A stretch of 37,458 nt of DNA from Defluviitaleaceae bacterium (GCA_009779915.1 WRBA01000020.1:1-37458), one strand, 5' to 3'. Shown: positions 1 to 8,622, numbered from the stretch's first letter. Notes: generated from the sequence alone by a model not told the origin. Numbers and translations are program-made.

Positions 1-1
1 A

Positions 2-109
2 ATTGTTGCGGAGAAATACCGCAATCAATTGAAGCACTTGCTGCTTAGGGTTAACCTTGTTTGCGGTATTGTTAATTTTGAGAAGTTGGGCACTCTTGTT
101 TCGTAACAG
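2..109 (+). CDS. C-terminal fragment, possibly of a DDE transposase
   Basis: A frame open from the window edge ends at a TAA at 107-109 and gives about 35 residues, including EKYRNQLKHLLLRVNLVCG followed by IVNF. The order Y-R-N, basic residues, L-R-x-N-L and G-I-V-N-F resembles what I remember of IS5/ISL2-type DDE transposase C-termini; this is recall, not a search. It could instead be the tail of any upstream gene. No SD or start can be judged because the fragment is cut by the edge. The usual Firmicute neighbour upstream of rapZ is murB, which this tail does not resemble. Confidence 0.3.
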
Positions 110-173
110 GTCTAATGACGATATGTGTACAGCACATCTTTAAAAACCTGTTTCGCTACAAGTCTAATGACGA
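97..173 (+). repeat. Two imperfect 25-base direct repeats upstream of rapZ
   Basis: Positions 97-121 and 149-173 match at 22 of 25 bases, both ending GTCTAATGACGA. A weaker third echo (CTTAATGACAA) lies near 195-205. The copies sit in the non-coding gap between the transposase-like tail and rapZ. They look like remnants of a dispersed intergenic repeat rather than a regulatory array, because the spacing is irregular and no promoter is obvious between them. Confidence 0.6.
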
Positions 174-183
174 CCAAATTTCA
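165..183 (+). repeat. 19-base dispersed repeat, copy 1
   Basis: TAATGACGACCAAATTTCA occurs here and, as its exact reverse complement, at 11603-11621, about 11.4 kb away. Both copies are intergenic. The second lies just downstream of the perR terminator. This suggests a genome-wide short interspersed repeat. Confidence 0.65.
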
Positions 184-227
184 ATTTCGCACAGCCTTAA
201 TGACAAGGGCTATTCAAGGAGATTTTT

Positions 228-1112
228 ATGGAACTTTTTATCATAACAGGTATGTCAGGTGCAGGTAAATCCGCTGTTGTCAAGATATTTGAGGACTGCG
301 GCTATTATTGTGTGGATAATATTCCCCCTAAAATATTGCCGATAATTGCTAATATCGGTCAAAATGGGGATGCGGCAAATGTTAAAAAGCTTGCAATAGT
401 AGTAGATGCCAGAAGCCGCGAAATGTGGGGTGATCTTAGTCTAATCCTTGAAGGGGTTGAAAAAGACCATGCCAATTTTAGTATTATGTTTTTGGACGCG
501 TCTACGGATGTGCTTTTTTCAAGGTATCGTGAAACACGTCACCGCCATCCTATGCTTGACGAGGACTCCTCCGTTGCAAAGGATTTGCGTGAAGCCATTG
601 AGGCGGAGCGCAAATTTTTGTCAGAGCTTAAAAACGAAGCGGATTATTTAATCGACACTTCGGAGACCAGGCTGCCGGAACTTCGCCAGCGGATTATGAA
701 TATACTGGATAAGCGCAAAGAAAATAAGCCGATGAGTATCACCTGTGTATCCTTCGGCTTTAAAAACGGCTTGCCTGCCGAGGCGGACTTGGTTTTTGAC
801 ATGCGCTGCCTTAAAAACCCTCATTATGTGCCGGAGCTTAAGCCCCATACAGGGGAAGATCCTGCCGTTAGGGATTATATTATGGACTCGCAGGAAGCAC
901 AGGAGTTTATTGAAAAAATTGAGGGTTTATTGGACTTTTCCGTGCCACTTTATATACGTGAAGGCAAAAGCCAGTTAGTTATTGCCATTGGCTGTACAGG
1001 CGGTAAACACCGCTCTGTGGCAACCGCTGTCAGGTTATGTGATTTTCTAACGGAAAAGGGCTATCATGCCCGTGCTGTCCATAGGGATAAAAGTAAGAAC
1101 CTTCAAAGGTAG
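228..1112 (+). CDS. rapZ: RapZ/YvcJ-type P-loop nucleotide-binding protein
   Basis: 294 residues, the usual family length. The Walker A motif GMSGAGKS is at residues 8-15, and the conserved GCTGGKHRSV block is near 255-264, in the C-terminal domain that in E. coli RapZ binds small RNA. In Firmicutes the orthologue YvcJ hydrolyses GTP and is linked to competence; in enterobacteria RapZ controls GlmS through sRNA decay. The start is ATG with an AAGGAG ribosome site 7-8 bases upstream. In many Firmicutes rapZ is followed by yvcK and whiA; here an MgtC-family gene follows, so that cluster is broken. Family assignment is firm. The regulatory target in this organism is unknown. Confidence 0.93.
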   Translation: MELFIITGMSGAGKSAVVKIFEDCGYYCVDNIPPKILPIIANIGQNGDAANVKKLAIVVDARSREMWGDLSLILEGVEKDHANFSIMFLDASTDVLFSRYRETRHRHPMLDEDSSVAKDLREAIEAERKFLSELKNEADYLIDTSETRLPELRQRIMNILDKRKENKPMSITCVSFGFKNGLPAEADLVFDMRCLKNPHYVPELKPHTGEDPAVRDYIMDSQEAQEFIEKIEGLLDFSVPLYIREGKSQLVIAIGCTGGKHRSVATAVRLCDFLTEKGYHARAVHRDKSKNLQR

Positions 1113-1167
1113 CTAAAGGGAGAGTTCCGGTCAACACGCTAAAGCGGCTCAGGGAAAGGAATATATA

Positions 1168-1872
1168 ATGGATCCTAATAGTTGGGCTTGGTGGCAAGTA
1201 CTTAATGAATTTAATATTTACTCAATAATTTTTAGGCTCCTTTTAGCTATGCTTTTTGGGGGTATTATTGGCATTGAGCGTGGCTCCAAACGCCGGGCTG
1301 CCGGCTTTCGCACTTATATGCTTGTATGTATCGCCTCGGCACTTATAATGCTTACAAATCAGTATATTTCCATGCATTTTGGCGGCTCGGATCCGGCAAG
1401 GCTTGGGGCACAGGTTATAAGCGGCATAGGTTTTTTAGGCGCGGGGACTATTATAGTCACAAGCCATAACCAAGTTAAAGGGTTAACCACGGCCGCGGGG
1501 CTTTGGGCATCCGCCGGCTTTGGGCTTACTGTAGGCATAGGCTTTTACGAAGGTGCCCTTGCGGCAGGGATACTTATTTTTGTGGTTATAACAGTGCTGC
1601 ATAATTTAGACAATAAACTTGCCTCCCGCTCTCGTAATATGGAGTTGTATGTGGAATTAAAGGAAGCAGGCAGGCTTAGTGATGTAATAAGCTTTGCTAT
1701 GAAAAACTCTATACAGGTTTTGCATATTGAGTTTACCAAATCCAAATTTAACTCGGAAAAAGAGCCTCTTACAGCACTCCTTTCTCTTAGGCTGCCTAAG
1801 AAACATTTACACAGTGACGTGATTAAGGAGTTTTTGAAGCTGGAATCCGTTTATTTTGTGGAGGAGATATAA
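1168..1872 (+). CDS. MgtC/SapB family membrane protein
   Basis: 234 residues. The N-terminal 140 or so hold four to five hydrophobic segments and the family block GGIIGIERGSKRRAAGFRTY, followed by GIGFLGAGTII. A soluble C-terminal tail of about 85 residues follows, in the position of the ACT-like domain of MgtC proteins. MgtC proteins are inner-membrane factors linked to Mg2+ limitation, and in Salmonella MgtC inhibits the F-type ATPase. Many clostridial paralogues are uncharacterised, so magnesium transport should not be assumed. The start is ATG with GGAAAGGA upstream. It lies 55 bases after rapZ on the same strand and may be co-transcribed. No leader structure resembling an Mg2+ riboswitch was seen in that gap. 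Confidence 0.88.
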   Translation: MDPNSWAWWQVLNEFNIYSIIFRLLLAMLFGGIIGIERGSKRRAAGFRTYMLVCIASALIMLTNQYISMHFGGSDPARLGAQVISGIGFLGAGTIIVTSHNQVKGLTTAAGLWASAGFGLTVGIGFYEGALAAGILIFVVITVLHNLDNKLASRSRNMELYVELKEAGRLSDVISFAMKNSIQVLHIEFTKSKFNSEKEPLTALLSLRLPKKHLHSDVIKEFLKLESVYFVEEI

Positions 1873-2025
1873 GGTGCTGAATTATTGAGGGAATTAGTGC
1901 TGCTGTTGCTAAACATTACTTACTAAATCAGAAATTTTCCAAACATTACTCCTAAGACTTGCAGCAGTTTAATATGACAACAGTATTGGCTATTTGCACA
2001 TCCTTTTCGCTATTTTTCTTCAAGT

Positions 2026-3363
2026 TCAGATTTGTTTATTCGCCTCTTGATTAGAAATATGACCATACACCCACTTATTACCTTCTTTATGAGCAACAAG
2101 CAGACCTCGATCTATCATTCTTTGTAACAACTTATATGCTCCGCTTGCACTAATTCCGAGAACTCTAGCAGCGTCTCCTTTGGTAAATGAAACATCCTGA
2201 AATACTGTAAGGAGCTGTTGTTCATTATTAAACCGCGAGAATTCCGAGATTATTTTAAGAGCCATTTGTGGAAGAATTCCGTAATTTATGTTTGGTATGC
2301 GTATAAGAAACCCGCCGTCTATAACAGGAATCTCAGGTTTTACATCACTATTCTCATATGCCACAAAGATACGAGGTATGCCTGTGCCAAATGCTTCGAT
2401 AATATTCAAACGATAAAAAACTTGCGCCAGCTTTTCGTTTCTTGTCACTGAAACACCTGTAAGCATTAAGTCATAGGTAACACCAGGCATAGTGCCGCCT
2501 AATGACATAAACTCTAGTCGATTATCAAACATACTAACAAGAACGCTGCCTTCGATATAATAATCTCTGTGAATTAAGGCATTGATATAAGATTCCCGAA
2601 TAGCTACAGGTGGATAGTCCGGAGAGTCAACTCTATACACGTCTTCGATGGTGCTGCGGGTTCGATTAAACACATGAAGATATGAATGGACTTCTTCTAT
2701 CTGCTTAAAAATCGAACCTGCAAACTCTTTACGATCTTTGAACTTCTCTTTAGTTACACCTTCAAAGATTGCCGCTTTGGTGGTATAAGGGCATTGGTCG
2801 GAAAGAATCAAAGCAAGGTTTGTGTATCGTCCATCGGGGCGAATAAGCCCAAGTGATTGTTTTTGTTCTTTGCCGAATTTTATATCTTTTTCAATAAAAA
2901 CCTTATCTGCATACTCGAATGTGAGATCTTGCTCAATAGATAATTCTGTGATAAATTGCCCTGTGTCGTTATCCTTAATCATATGGCGGATATGCTCACG
3001 AGTAGCTATAACCGTATTGCTCCCAACACGGACATAAACGCCTTGCGGCACAAGCCCATATTTTGCATAACAATACGGAATGGCAGAACCACGATCCACG
3101 GTCACCACAATGATGTGCTTGCCATCACGCATTTCGGGTTCAACCTTAAAATAACCAGATGGATCAGGCGTAACAGAATCCCGAAAGCTATTTGTAATGC
3201 TCCTTGCTTCCTCATCAATGTTGCCGTTAACACCATATACTGCACCATCATCTGAAATGCCGATATAAAGCGTCCCTCCATCAGTATTCAGAAATGCCAG
3301 TATCGTGTTTTGTGCCTTTTGATTGTACTCTCGCTTGTATTCCAAAGTTTGTAATTCTGACAT
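2026..3363 (-). CDS. AlbA_2/Schlafen-type ATP-binding regulator with C-terminal winged helix
   Basis: 445 residues. The N-terminal AlbA_2 (Schlafen-like) domain spans about residues 1-125, with E-x-K near 8-10 and the block LNTDGGTLYIGISDDG. The second half has the HATPase_c_4 signature: ALIHRDYY, LEFMSLGG, and RNEKLAQVF leading to IEAFGTGIPRI. The last 70 residues look like a winged helix-turn-helix (ARVLGISASGAYKLLQRM). Such proteins are widespread, variously annotated as transcriptional regulators, and sometimes found in defence islands. The function here is unknown. The start is ATG with AGGAGG 6 bases upstream. It is preceded by its own promoter-like site and lies downstream of the ftsZ terminator, so it is probably transcribed alone. 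Confidence 0.85.
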   Translation of the reverse strand: MSELQTLEYKREYNQKAQNTILAFLNTDGGTLYIGISDDGAVYGVNGNIDEEARSITNSFRDSVTPDPSGYFKVEPEMRDGKHIIVVTVDRGSAIPYCYAKYGLVPQGVYVRVGSNTVIATREHIRHMIKDNDTGQFITELSIEQDLTFEYADKVFIEKDIKFGKEQKQSLGLIRPDGRYTNLALILSDQCPYTTKAAIFEGVTKEKFKDRKEFAGSIFKQIEEVHSYLHVFNRTRSTIEDVYRVDSPDYPPVAIRESYINALIHRDYYIEGSVLVSMFDNRLEFMSLGGTMPGVTYDLMLTGVSVTRNEKLAQVFYRLNIIEAFGTGIPRIFVAYENSDVKPEIPVIDGGFLIRIPNINYGILPQMALKIISEFSRFNNEQQLLTVFQDVSFTKGDAARVLGISASGAYKLLQRMIDRGLLVAHKEGNKWVYGHISNQEANKQI

Positions 3364-3392
3364 AGGAAGCCTCCTATCGAAATCTTTTGCTT

Positions 3393-3421
3393 ATTATATC
3401 ACAAAACTCTCCCTTGTACAA
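3393..3421 (-). promoter_or_regulatory. Sigma-A type promoter for the AlbA_2 gene
   Basis: On the minus strand TTGTAC (3421-3416) is followed after 17 bases by a consensus TATAAT (3398-3393), about 30 bases before the start codon. The -35 is weak and the -10 is perfect. Confidence 0.6.
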
Positions 3422-3481
3422 CAGCATGTTTGGAGAATTTGGATAAAATGGAGATATGGGAGAGAGAAAGATAGCAAAACA

Positions 3482-3525
3482 TCATAAAAATACTCCACCC
3501 ATGGGGGTGGAGCATTTTTATGATA
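3482..3525 (-). terminator. Rho-independent terminator after ftsZ
   Basis: A 20-base inverted repeat (3482-3501 / 3506-3525) with one mismatch and a 4-base loop has a CTCCACCC/GGGTGGAG core flanked by A-runs and T-runs. It lies 15 bases past the ftsZ stop and separates ftsZ from the AlbA_2 gene. The symmetric A/T flanks would allow it to work in both directions. Confidence 0.9.
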
Positions 3526-3539
3526 GACATTAGCCTGTA

Positions 3540-4730
3540 TTATTTTTTCTTTTTCTGTAAAAAGTCAGGTATAACAAACCTTGCGTCACTGTTCATATCT
3601 CTTACAGGACGCATTTCAGGGGGTTGTGGTCTTATCATTTCAATTTGCTCATCACTGCTGCTGTGCCCCCCCGGATTAACAGAAACTACATTAGATCTTT
3701 CAGAGTGATAGCCAAGCCCTTCAGGTCTTTGACCCATAAAATCAGGTATGGTTCCGTCGTTTCTGTTTTCAAAGGGGTCAACTTCAAGCCCGGTGGCTAT
3801 AACTGTGATGATAACCTCATCTTCCAAATCATCGTTTACGGAAGTACCAAGGATGATCTCGGCATCGTCGTCAGTGTCAGCGTTTATTATATCCGCTGCC
3901 ATTTCAGTGTCTAAGAGGGTCAAATCCTCGTCCCCTGAGATACTGATAAGGACGTTTTTGGCACCTTGCATAGTGGTTTCTAAAAGAGGGCTGTTAATAG
4001 CCATCCGTGCTGCGTTTTCAGCCTTGTTTTTCCCTGAGGCGCGACCAACGCCCATATGAGCGACGCCTTTTGATATCATAGTAGTTTTTACATCGGCAAA
4101 GTCGAGATTTATAACCCCTGGGCGAAGTATTATACTGGCTATACCTTCAACCCCTTGGCGTAAAATCTCATCGGCTTTTTTAAAGGAATCTTTCAGGGAA
4201 GTATCTTTTTCAACAATATTTAAAAGTTTTTGGTTAGGGATAACAATTAATGTATCAACATATTTTTTAAGTTCATCAATGCCTACATCTGCGTTTTTCA
4301 TACGTTTTTTACCTTCAAATGAGAAAGGTTTGGTTACAACGCCAACAGTCAAAACATTTTGAGACTTGGCAATCCTTGCAACTACCGGCGCGGCCCCTGT
4401 GCCTGTGCCGCCTCCCATACCGGCTGTTATAAAAACCATGTCACAATCTTTAATGGTTTTTGCCAAATCATCCTCGGACTCCTCGGCGGCGCGCATACCA
4501 ACAGTAGGGTCACCCCCTGCACCAAGACCTCTTGTAAGCTTCTCACCGATTTGTATACGCATTGGAGCTTTAGATGCCTCCAAAACCTGATGGTCGGTAT
4601 TTACCGCGACAAATTCGATAAACTCCACATTGTCTTCAATCATTCTATCGACAGCGTTACAGCCGCCGCCGCCTACTCCAATGACTATTATCCTTGCATT
4701 ACCGCGTTGGTTAGCGCTTATATCAATCAA
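3540..4730 (-). CDS. ftsZ: Cell division GTPase FtsZ
   Basis: 396 residues from the preferred start. The tubulin signature GGGTGTGA is at about 106-113, the T7-loop NLDFAD at about 208-213, a variable linker at about 316-383, and the C-terminal anchor-binding peptide IPDFLQKKKK at the end. FtsZ polymerises with GTP into the cytokinetic ring. The start is chosen as TTG at 4730 because GGGAGGT lies 5-6 bases before it. An upstream TTG at 4745 would add five residues but would overlap that ribosome site. It follows divIB by 45 bases and ends at a strong terminator. Oddity: a second IPDF motif (IPDFMGQR) occurs in the linker, about 57 residues before the terminal one. Confidence 0.97.
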   Translation of the reverse strand: MIDISANQRGNARIIVIGVGGGGCNAVDRMIEDNVEFIEFVAVNTDHQVLEASKAPMRIQIGEKLTRGLGAGGDPTVGMRAAEESEDDLAKTIKDCDMVFITAGMGGGTGTGAAPVVARIAKSQNVLTVGVVTKPFSFEGKKRMKNADVGIDELKKYVDTLIVIPNQKLLNIVEKDTSLKDSFKKADEILRQGVEGIASIILRPGVINLDFADVKTTMISKGVAHMGVGRASGKNKAENAARMAINSPLLETTMQGAKNVLISISGDEDLTLLDTEMAADIINADTDDDAEIILGTSVNDDLEDEVIITVIATGLEVDPFENRNDGTIPDFMGQRPEGLGYHSERSNVVSVNPGGHSSSDEQIEMIRPQPPEMRPVRDMNSDARFVIPDFLQKKKK

Positions 4731-4775
4731 AACAATACCTCCCAAATTCTTAAGTAAAAGCTATTTATGCTATGG

Positions 4776-5486
4776 CTATGATAAAAGAGAAAATCTCGGT
4801 CTAAGTGGGTCCTGTAAATGTAAAAACCCGCCGATATGCCTATATTCTTCCAAAGTCGGCAATATTTCCATCATTGTCATAATTTTAAGTTCCATATTAT
4901 GGAGCGAACCCATTTGTATATTAATATTTCCATAATAAAAATGTATTTCGTCATCTGTTGACAAATTAACCCTAATTATATCCTGCGCTATGTCGAAATG
5001 CTCAAATAAATGAGACAGTATCAACATTGTATCAAAAGCGTTTGTATTTTCAACTACAAGATATTCCCCAAGGTTAAACTCGCTGAATCTAAGCCCTTCA
5101 ATAACCGGATGCCGCTCGGTAAAAGCAGTCCTTGACTCTAAAACCATGCCAAATCTATCTATAAACAAGTAGGTATTATCGCGAAATCTAACGTACCCGC
5201 GTAATTGCCGCTCAACTATATTAATTTCCAAATTAAGATTTCTATAATCCCTTACTATATTAACATACTTGATATATGTATTTTTATACAAGTTTTCTTT
5301 TACCGCTGAGGTTCTTAAAGCGAAAATATTTGTGTTTTCACCAATTTCAGCCATTCGTATTATCTCTTGATTGCTAAACTTTTCATTACCATTAATGGTA
5401 ATAACCCTAATATTCATAAGAGGCGAAGCGGCGATTAACGCCAGCATAGCAATAAAAGCGCATATTGCGACAAAAAACTTTTTCAT
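4776..5486 (-). CDS. divIB: Cell division protein FtsQ/DivIB
   Basis: 236 residues: a very short cytoplasmic N-terminus, one membrane segment (residues 4-21), then a POTRA domain (about 24-95; MNIRVITINGNEKFSNQEI, ending in the IVERQLRG block) and the FtsQ beta domain. The family anchors the divisome and holds FtsL and FtsB/DivIC outside the membrane. The placement directly before ftsZ is classical. The start is ATG with AGGGG about 7 bases upstream. Sequence conservation in this family is low, and the call rests on topology, the POTRA pattern and the position before ftsZ. The divIC partner lies 3.2 kb upstream on the same strand. Confidence 0.88.
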   Translation of the reverse strand: MKKFFVAICAFIAMLALIAASPLMNIRVITINGNEKFSNQEIIRMAEIGENTNIFALRTSAVKENLYKNTYIKYVNIVRDYRNLNLEINIVERQLRGYVRFRDNTYLFIDRFGMVLESRTAFTERHPVIEGLRFSEFNLGEYLVVENTNAFDTMLILSHLFEHFDIAQDIIRVNLSTDDEIHFYYGNINIQMGSLHNMELKIMTMMEILPTLEEYRHIGGFLHLQDPLRPRFSLLS

Positions 5487-5561
5487 TAACAGCCCCTAAC
5501 AGCTATAAATAACCCTATAAGCCTACAAAAGCTCGAAATGTACAAGCCTCCTATCCTAATT

Positions 5562-7166
5562 TTACTTATTAAAGCCATGTATGTCAACAAATTTTATCAA
5601 ACTTTCGGCGCATTTAATGCCATCGACACAAGCCGACATTATTCCGCCGGCGTATCCAGCCCCTTCCCCGCAAGGAAATAAGCCAAAAACTTCCGAATTA
5701 CAAGTTTCATCCCTAATGATTTTAACAGGTGAAGAACTTCGGCTTTCAACAGCCGTAAGCAGGTTGTCGTAATTGTCGAATTTTTTTATTTTTTTGCCCA
5801 TTTGGATTAACGCGTCTTTTAAGGGCTCATATACAAAATCAGGCAGGCACTCTCTCAAATCCGTAAGTTTGTATCCGGGTTTGTAACTTGGGGTAATATC
5901 TCCCAATGCTGTACTTTTTTTCTGGTTAAGAAAATCCCCTAAAAGCTGCACCGGGGCAAAATAGCTGCCGCCGCCTAATTTAAAAGCCCGCTCTTCAAGC
6001 TCCCGCTGGAAATACATACCTCGCAGGGGGCTGTCCCCCTTAAAATCCGATGGGGAGACACTTACAAGTATGGCGGAGTTGGCATTTTTTGAATCTCTTG
6101 CATACCGGCTCATGCCGTTTATTACAAGACGCCCTGCCTCGCTTGAAGCTCCTATAACCTGCCCTCCGGGGCACATACAAAAGGTGTAGACCCCTCTGCC
6201 TTTAGCCTTCACATTCAGCTTATAATCCGCCGCTCCTAACTTAGGGTGATTCCAAAAATCACCGTACTGGCTTTTATTTATAAAGCTTTGTTTATGTTCA
6301 ATACGAACTCCCACAGAAAAAGCTTTAGCTTCCATTGGGACGCCTTTTTTCTCCAGCATTTCAAAGGTGTCCCGTGCCGAATGACCGAGTGCAAGGATTA
6401 GAGTATTTACAGGCATATGACTTTCTTTACCTGTAAGTAAGTCCTCCACAGTGATGGAATTTATGCACCGGCACTCTATATCAATATCTGTAAGGCGTGT
6501 GTTAAACCTATATTCCCCTCCCAGGCTTTCGATCTTTTTACGCATATTTATGAGTATGCCTACAAGCTTGTCCGTCCCTATATGAGGCTTGGCATTATAC
6601 TTAATTTCCGCCGGTGCGCCTAAATTTACGAGCTCATCCATAATTTTTTGTATACGAAAATCCTTAATCCCTGTTGTGAGCTTGCCATCGGAGAAAGTTC
6701 CTGCGCCCCCTTCCCCAAATTGTACGTTGGAGCTAGGGTTTAGCTGCCCTTTATCCCAAAAACCATTAACATGGGAAACCCGCCAATCAACCGGGGCGCC
6801 TTGCTCGATTATAATTGGATTTAACCCCGCCTCCGATAGTATCAATGCGGCAAAAAGACCTGCAGGTCCCGCCCCTATGATTACAGGACGTGTCTTACCT
6901 ACAGGGCTTTTAGGGGCTTGGTATATAATTTTTTCAACAATTGCCGTATTTTTTACATGAAGGTATTGTTCAGGTTTTTCGACCTCAACATCTACTGTGT
7001 ATACAAAAAAAACATTCTTTTTGTTCCTTGCGTCAACTGCTTTTTTGACAATTTCCAAATTTTTTATGGCAAGAGGGGATATGCCAAGGATCCGTGCCGC
7101 TTTTTTAACCAACTTGTCCTCGTTAGAATCGAGACTTAATGTGATATTACTTATTCTAAGGCTCAT
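5562..7166 (-). CDS. FAD-dependent dehydrogenase (COG2509-like)
   Basis: 534 residues. An N-terminal domain of about 90 residues containing a K-K-A-A-x-x-L-G pattern precedes a dinucleotide-binding site GAGPAGLFAALILSEAG near residue 98. GEGGAGTFSDGKL, GHSARDTFEML and a C-terminal FPCGEGAGYAGGI (second FAD contact) are diagnostic of this uncharacterised flavoprotein family. The substrate is not known. The start is ATG, overlapping the stop of the upstream flavoprotein gene by 4 bases, so the two are translationally coupled. Although embedded between division genes, no published division role is known to me. Confidence 0.88.
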   Translation of the reverse strand: MSLRISNITLSLDSNEDKLVKKAARILGISPLAIKNLEIVKKAVDARNKKNVFFVYTVDVEVEKPEQYLHVKNTAIVEKIIYQAPKSPVGKTRPVIIGAGPAGLFAALILSEAGLNPIIIEQGAPVDWRVSHVNGFWDKGQLNPSSNVQFGEGGAGTFSDGKLTTGIKDFRIQKIMDELVNLGAPAEIKYNAKPHIGTDKLVGILINMRKKIESLGGEYRFNTRLTDIDIECRCINSITVEDLLTGKESHMPVNTLILALGHSARDTFEMLEKKGVPMEAKAFSVGVRIEHKQSFINKSQYGDFWNHPKLGAADYKLNVKAKGRGVYTFCMCPGGQVIGASSEAGRLVINGMSRYARDSKNANSAILVSVSPSDFKGDSPLRGMYFQRELEERAFKLGGGSYFAPVQLLGDFLNQKKSTALGDITPSYKPGYKLTDLRECLPDFVYEPLKDALIQMGKKIKKFDNYDNLLTAVESRSSSPVKIIRDETCNSEVFGLFPCGEGAGYAGGIMSACVDGIKCAESLIKFVDIHGFNK

Positions 7167-8353
7167 AACACTTCCCCTAAAGCGTCAGCTGCATATAAGG
7201 CGGAAGCCCATGCCCAGTGGAGGTTGTAACCGCCGCAATCCCCTGTCACATCTAAAATTTCGCCGGTGACATATAGACCGGACAATTTCCTGGATTCCAA
7301 AGTTTTAGGGTCAAAATCACTTAAAACCGCGCCGCCGCCGCAAACTTGTGCATTTCTAAACCCATTATGACCTGATATTTTAATGGGTCTTGCTTTTAAG
7401 CTGTTTATAAGGTCTAAACCCTTAGCCCCTGAGTATCTAAGTATCCTTGTACCCAGCTTTTTATCAATGAGACCAGCCAAATATTCCTCCGCGGTCACAG
7501 GAGAGTCCTTGTAAAAATCGTCTATGTATTCTAAAATCCGCTTAGCTTCATAAAAATCCAAATGGGGGAGAAAATCAAGCTCCACCCTAAGCTCGTCGTA
7601 TAAAGAGAACAAATAGGATAGCTGCATAACGGCTATGCCTGAAATGCCGTAGTCTGTAAAAAGTATCTCTCCCCGCTCAGCTTTCAGTACTTCAAAGCCT
7701 TTAAGTACCCTAATCTCACCTATAAATTTAACACCTTTCAGCCCGCTTATGAAAGGGTCGTCAGATTTAAGCTGAACAAGTGCCGGATAAGGAGGTTTTA
7801 TGCTGTGTCCGAGCTTTTCTAATATCCTAAGCCCTGTATCTGACCCGTCATGAGCCTTAAGCCCGGTGGCAATAATAAGTTTTCTCGCTTGCAAGGAAGA
7901 TGGATGGCTGCCTTTTATAAAATACTGCTCACCATACTGTCCGCCGTGTTTATCTATGGATTTTATATCAAAATTAGTAAGTATATTAACCTTATACTTA
8001 CTAAGAGCATTTCTAAGGACATCTAAAACAGAGGAAGCCTTGTTTGACAAAGGGTATATAAGCCCATCCTTACTCCTTGTCAATAGCCCTATTGAGTCAA
8101 AAAATTCCCTAACTTCCTTAGTGCCGTATTTTGCAATAACCGGCTCAACCATTTCCAAATTTTCAGAGTGATAATTATCACAGCTGATTTCCAAATTGGT
8201 TAAATTACAGCGACCATTGCCGGTTACCAGAATTTTTTGCCCAATCCTTGGTTTTGCCTCCATTATAACGACTTTAAAGCCTTTTTTCCCTAAGTTTATC
8301 GCAGCAGCCATCCCTGACGCGCCGCCGCCTAAAATTGCAACATCGTAAGTCAT
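7163..8353 (-). CDS. HI0933/BaiN-like flavoprotein (NAD(P)/FAD-dependent oxidoreductase)
   Basis: 396 residues. The FAD-binding GGGASG is at 9-14. The diagnostic block IGQKILVTGNGRCNLTN follows near 41-57, and the C-terminal GEILDVTGDCGGYNLHWAW contacts FAD. The family (COG2081, YhiN) includes BaiN, reported to take part in bile acid 7-dehydroxylation, but most members are uncharacterised, so no substrate is assigned. The start is ATG with a weak GGTGA site. A hairpin terminator lies 38 bases upstream of the start, suggesting that this gene begins a new transcript running through divIB-ftsZ, although no clear promoter was seen. Confidence 0.9.
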   Translation of the reverse strand: MTYDVAILGGGASGMAAAINLGKKGFKVVIMEAKPRIGQKILVTGNGRCNLTNLEISCDNYHSENLEMVEPVIAKYGTKEVREFFDSIGLLTRSKDGLIYPLSNKASSVLDVLRNALSKYKVNILTNFDIKSIDKHGGQYGEQYFIKGSHPSSLQARKLIIATGLKAHDGSDTGLRILEKLGHSIKPPYPALVQLKSDDPFISGLKGVKFIGEIRVLKGFEVLKAERGEILFTDYGISGIAVMQLSYLFSLYDELRVELDFLPHLDFYEAKRILEYIDDFYKDSPVTAEEYLAGLIDKKLGTRILRYSGAKGLDLINSLKARPIKISGHNGFRNAQVCGGGAVLSDFDPKTLESRKLSGLYVTGEILDVTGDCGGYNLHWAWASALYAADALGEVL

Positions 8354-8390
8354 ATAATCACCAATCGTTAATCGCCTAATCTCTTAAGAA

Positions 8391-8410
8391 AACCCGCTGG
8401 AGCGCGGGTT
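8391..8410 (-). terminator. Short hairpin terminator after the 58-residue gene
   Basis: AACCCGC (8391-8397) pairs with GCGGGTT (8404-8410) across a 6-base loop. On the minus strand the stem is followed by TTCTT, a weak U-tract. It ends the yabP-yabQ-divIC-orf58 block before the flavoprotein gene. Confidence 0.65.
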
Positions 8411-8445
8411 GTTTACGGTATATATGAACCTATTAATCTTCAATC

Positions 8446-8622
8446 TCAATCCTTTTCATCTAATGGCTTTAAAACAACTCCCTCTGCATTAGCCATCTCC
8501 TCGATAGCTTTATAAACTTCCTCTACACTGTCCGCTTTTCTAACAATTTTTGCAAGAGCAATTAGCAAAACTTTAGTTTCGTAAGCCAAATTTAGCTCTC
8601 CTTTTGTGTAGGCATTTGACAT
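8446..8622 (-). CDS. 58-residue acidic protein of unknown function
   Basis: ATG at 8622 with AGGAG about 7 bases upstream, TGA at 8446-8448. The product starts MSNAYTKGELNLAYETKVLL and ends in an acidic helix-like stretch (ADSVEEVYKAIEEMANAEG) and a charged tail. There are no membrane segments and no cysteines. I do not recognise the family. The good ribosome site, clean reading frame and position between divIC and a terminator support it as real. It could be a small helical regulator. It follows divIC by about 100 bases, so it may be read with the sporulation/division genes. Confidence 0.7.
   Translation of the reverse strand: MSNAYTKGELNLAYETKVLLIALAKIVRKADSVEEVYKAIEEMANAEGVVLKPLDEKD

Noticed and set aside
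2026-3363. Calling the AlbA_2 gene a defence system component
   Set aside because: No second defence gene adjoins it; the family is also common as a lone regulator, so the label would be unsupported.
4359-4757. Long plus-strand frames opposite ftsZ (up to 132 residues)
   Set aside because: They are shadows of a highly conserved gene on the minus strand and have no ribosome sites or domain pattern.
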